From: Tribonema minus | Lineage: Eukaryota; Sar; Xanthophyceae; Tribonematales; Tribonemataceae | Length of the DNA: 64,000 nucleotides | Assembly (NCBI GenBank): GCA_017506865.1 | Contig: JAFCMP010000235.1 | Coordinates: forward strand, 310,001-374,000 | Reading direction: 5' to 3' | How positions within the stretch are numbered: the first letter of the stretch is position 1 | The DNA itself: not shown here | Below: more model-generated notes on this DNA | The model's input: only the letters and a program-made list of their open reading frames with translations | Told to the model about the DNA's origin: nothing | Databases searched by the model: none

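Noticed and set aside
4573-64000. VPS13 being a pseudogene
   Set aside because: Apart from exon 9, about 60 exons join in compatible phase with intact motifs, high GC3 and few ambiguities, which decayed genes do not show.
1-64000. tRNA, rRNA, riboswitch, plasmid origin or bacterial operon elements
   Set aside because: I found no cloverleaf with a recognisable anticodon arm, no conserved rRNA segment and no Shine-Dalgarno-linked gene series.

Overview
The window is GC-rich nuclear DNA from a eukaryote, most likely a unicellular alga. The signs are very high G/C at third codon positions, about 60 small exons in one gene, GTGAG / TGCAG|G splice borders typical of GC-rich algae, alanine/glycine/serine homopolymer insertions in the protein, and TTAGGG-type telomeric repeats scattered through introns. 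I cannot tell a chlorophyte from a haptophyte or another algal lineage from this sequence alone. All convincing genes lie on the + strand.

Layout. Positions 332-3638 hold the 3' half (four exons) of a major-facilitator transporter that resembles bacterial ArsJ, the organoarsenical efflux permease; its 5' half lies left of the window. After about 930 bp of intergenic sequence, one giant gene runs from its ATG at 4573 past the right edge. I assembled 60 exons (about 12.1 kb coding, about 4,020 codons) that join in compatible phase, apart from one frame conflict in exon 9. It is a VPS13 bridge-like lipid-transfer protein: chorein N-terminus (exons 1-4), extended lipid-groove repeats (exons 5-41), VPS13 adaptor-binding (SHR-BD/VAB) repeats (exons 42-55), and the start of the C-terminal region (exons 56-60). 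The end of the protein is beyond the window. No functional link between the two genes is evident.

The most unusual feature is how the introns are built. In intron after intron the sequence consists of decayed tandem copies of the neighbouring exon edge together with its splice site. Copies of the upstream exon's 3' end plus donor follow the real donor. Copies of the acceptor plus the downstream exon's 5' end precede the real acceptor. In several introns both sides are expanded. Four introns appear to use GC-AG donors, and one of these donors has been copied seven times. Many acceptors are preceded by pure C runs of 12-39 nt, always on the sense strand.

Other structure inside introns: a 236-bp AT-rich MITE with terminal inverted repeats and a probable 5-bp target duplication (5712-5947); a large inverted repeat with about 640-bp arms carrying a decayed coiled-coil coding sequence (37647-39150); two families of dispersed repeats; interstitial TTAGGG arrays; and a recurring short motif, AACTTCAA/TTGAAGTT, often as palindromes. 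I found no rRNA, tRNA, CRISPR array or bacterial operon structure.
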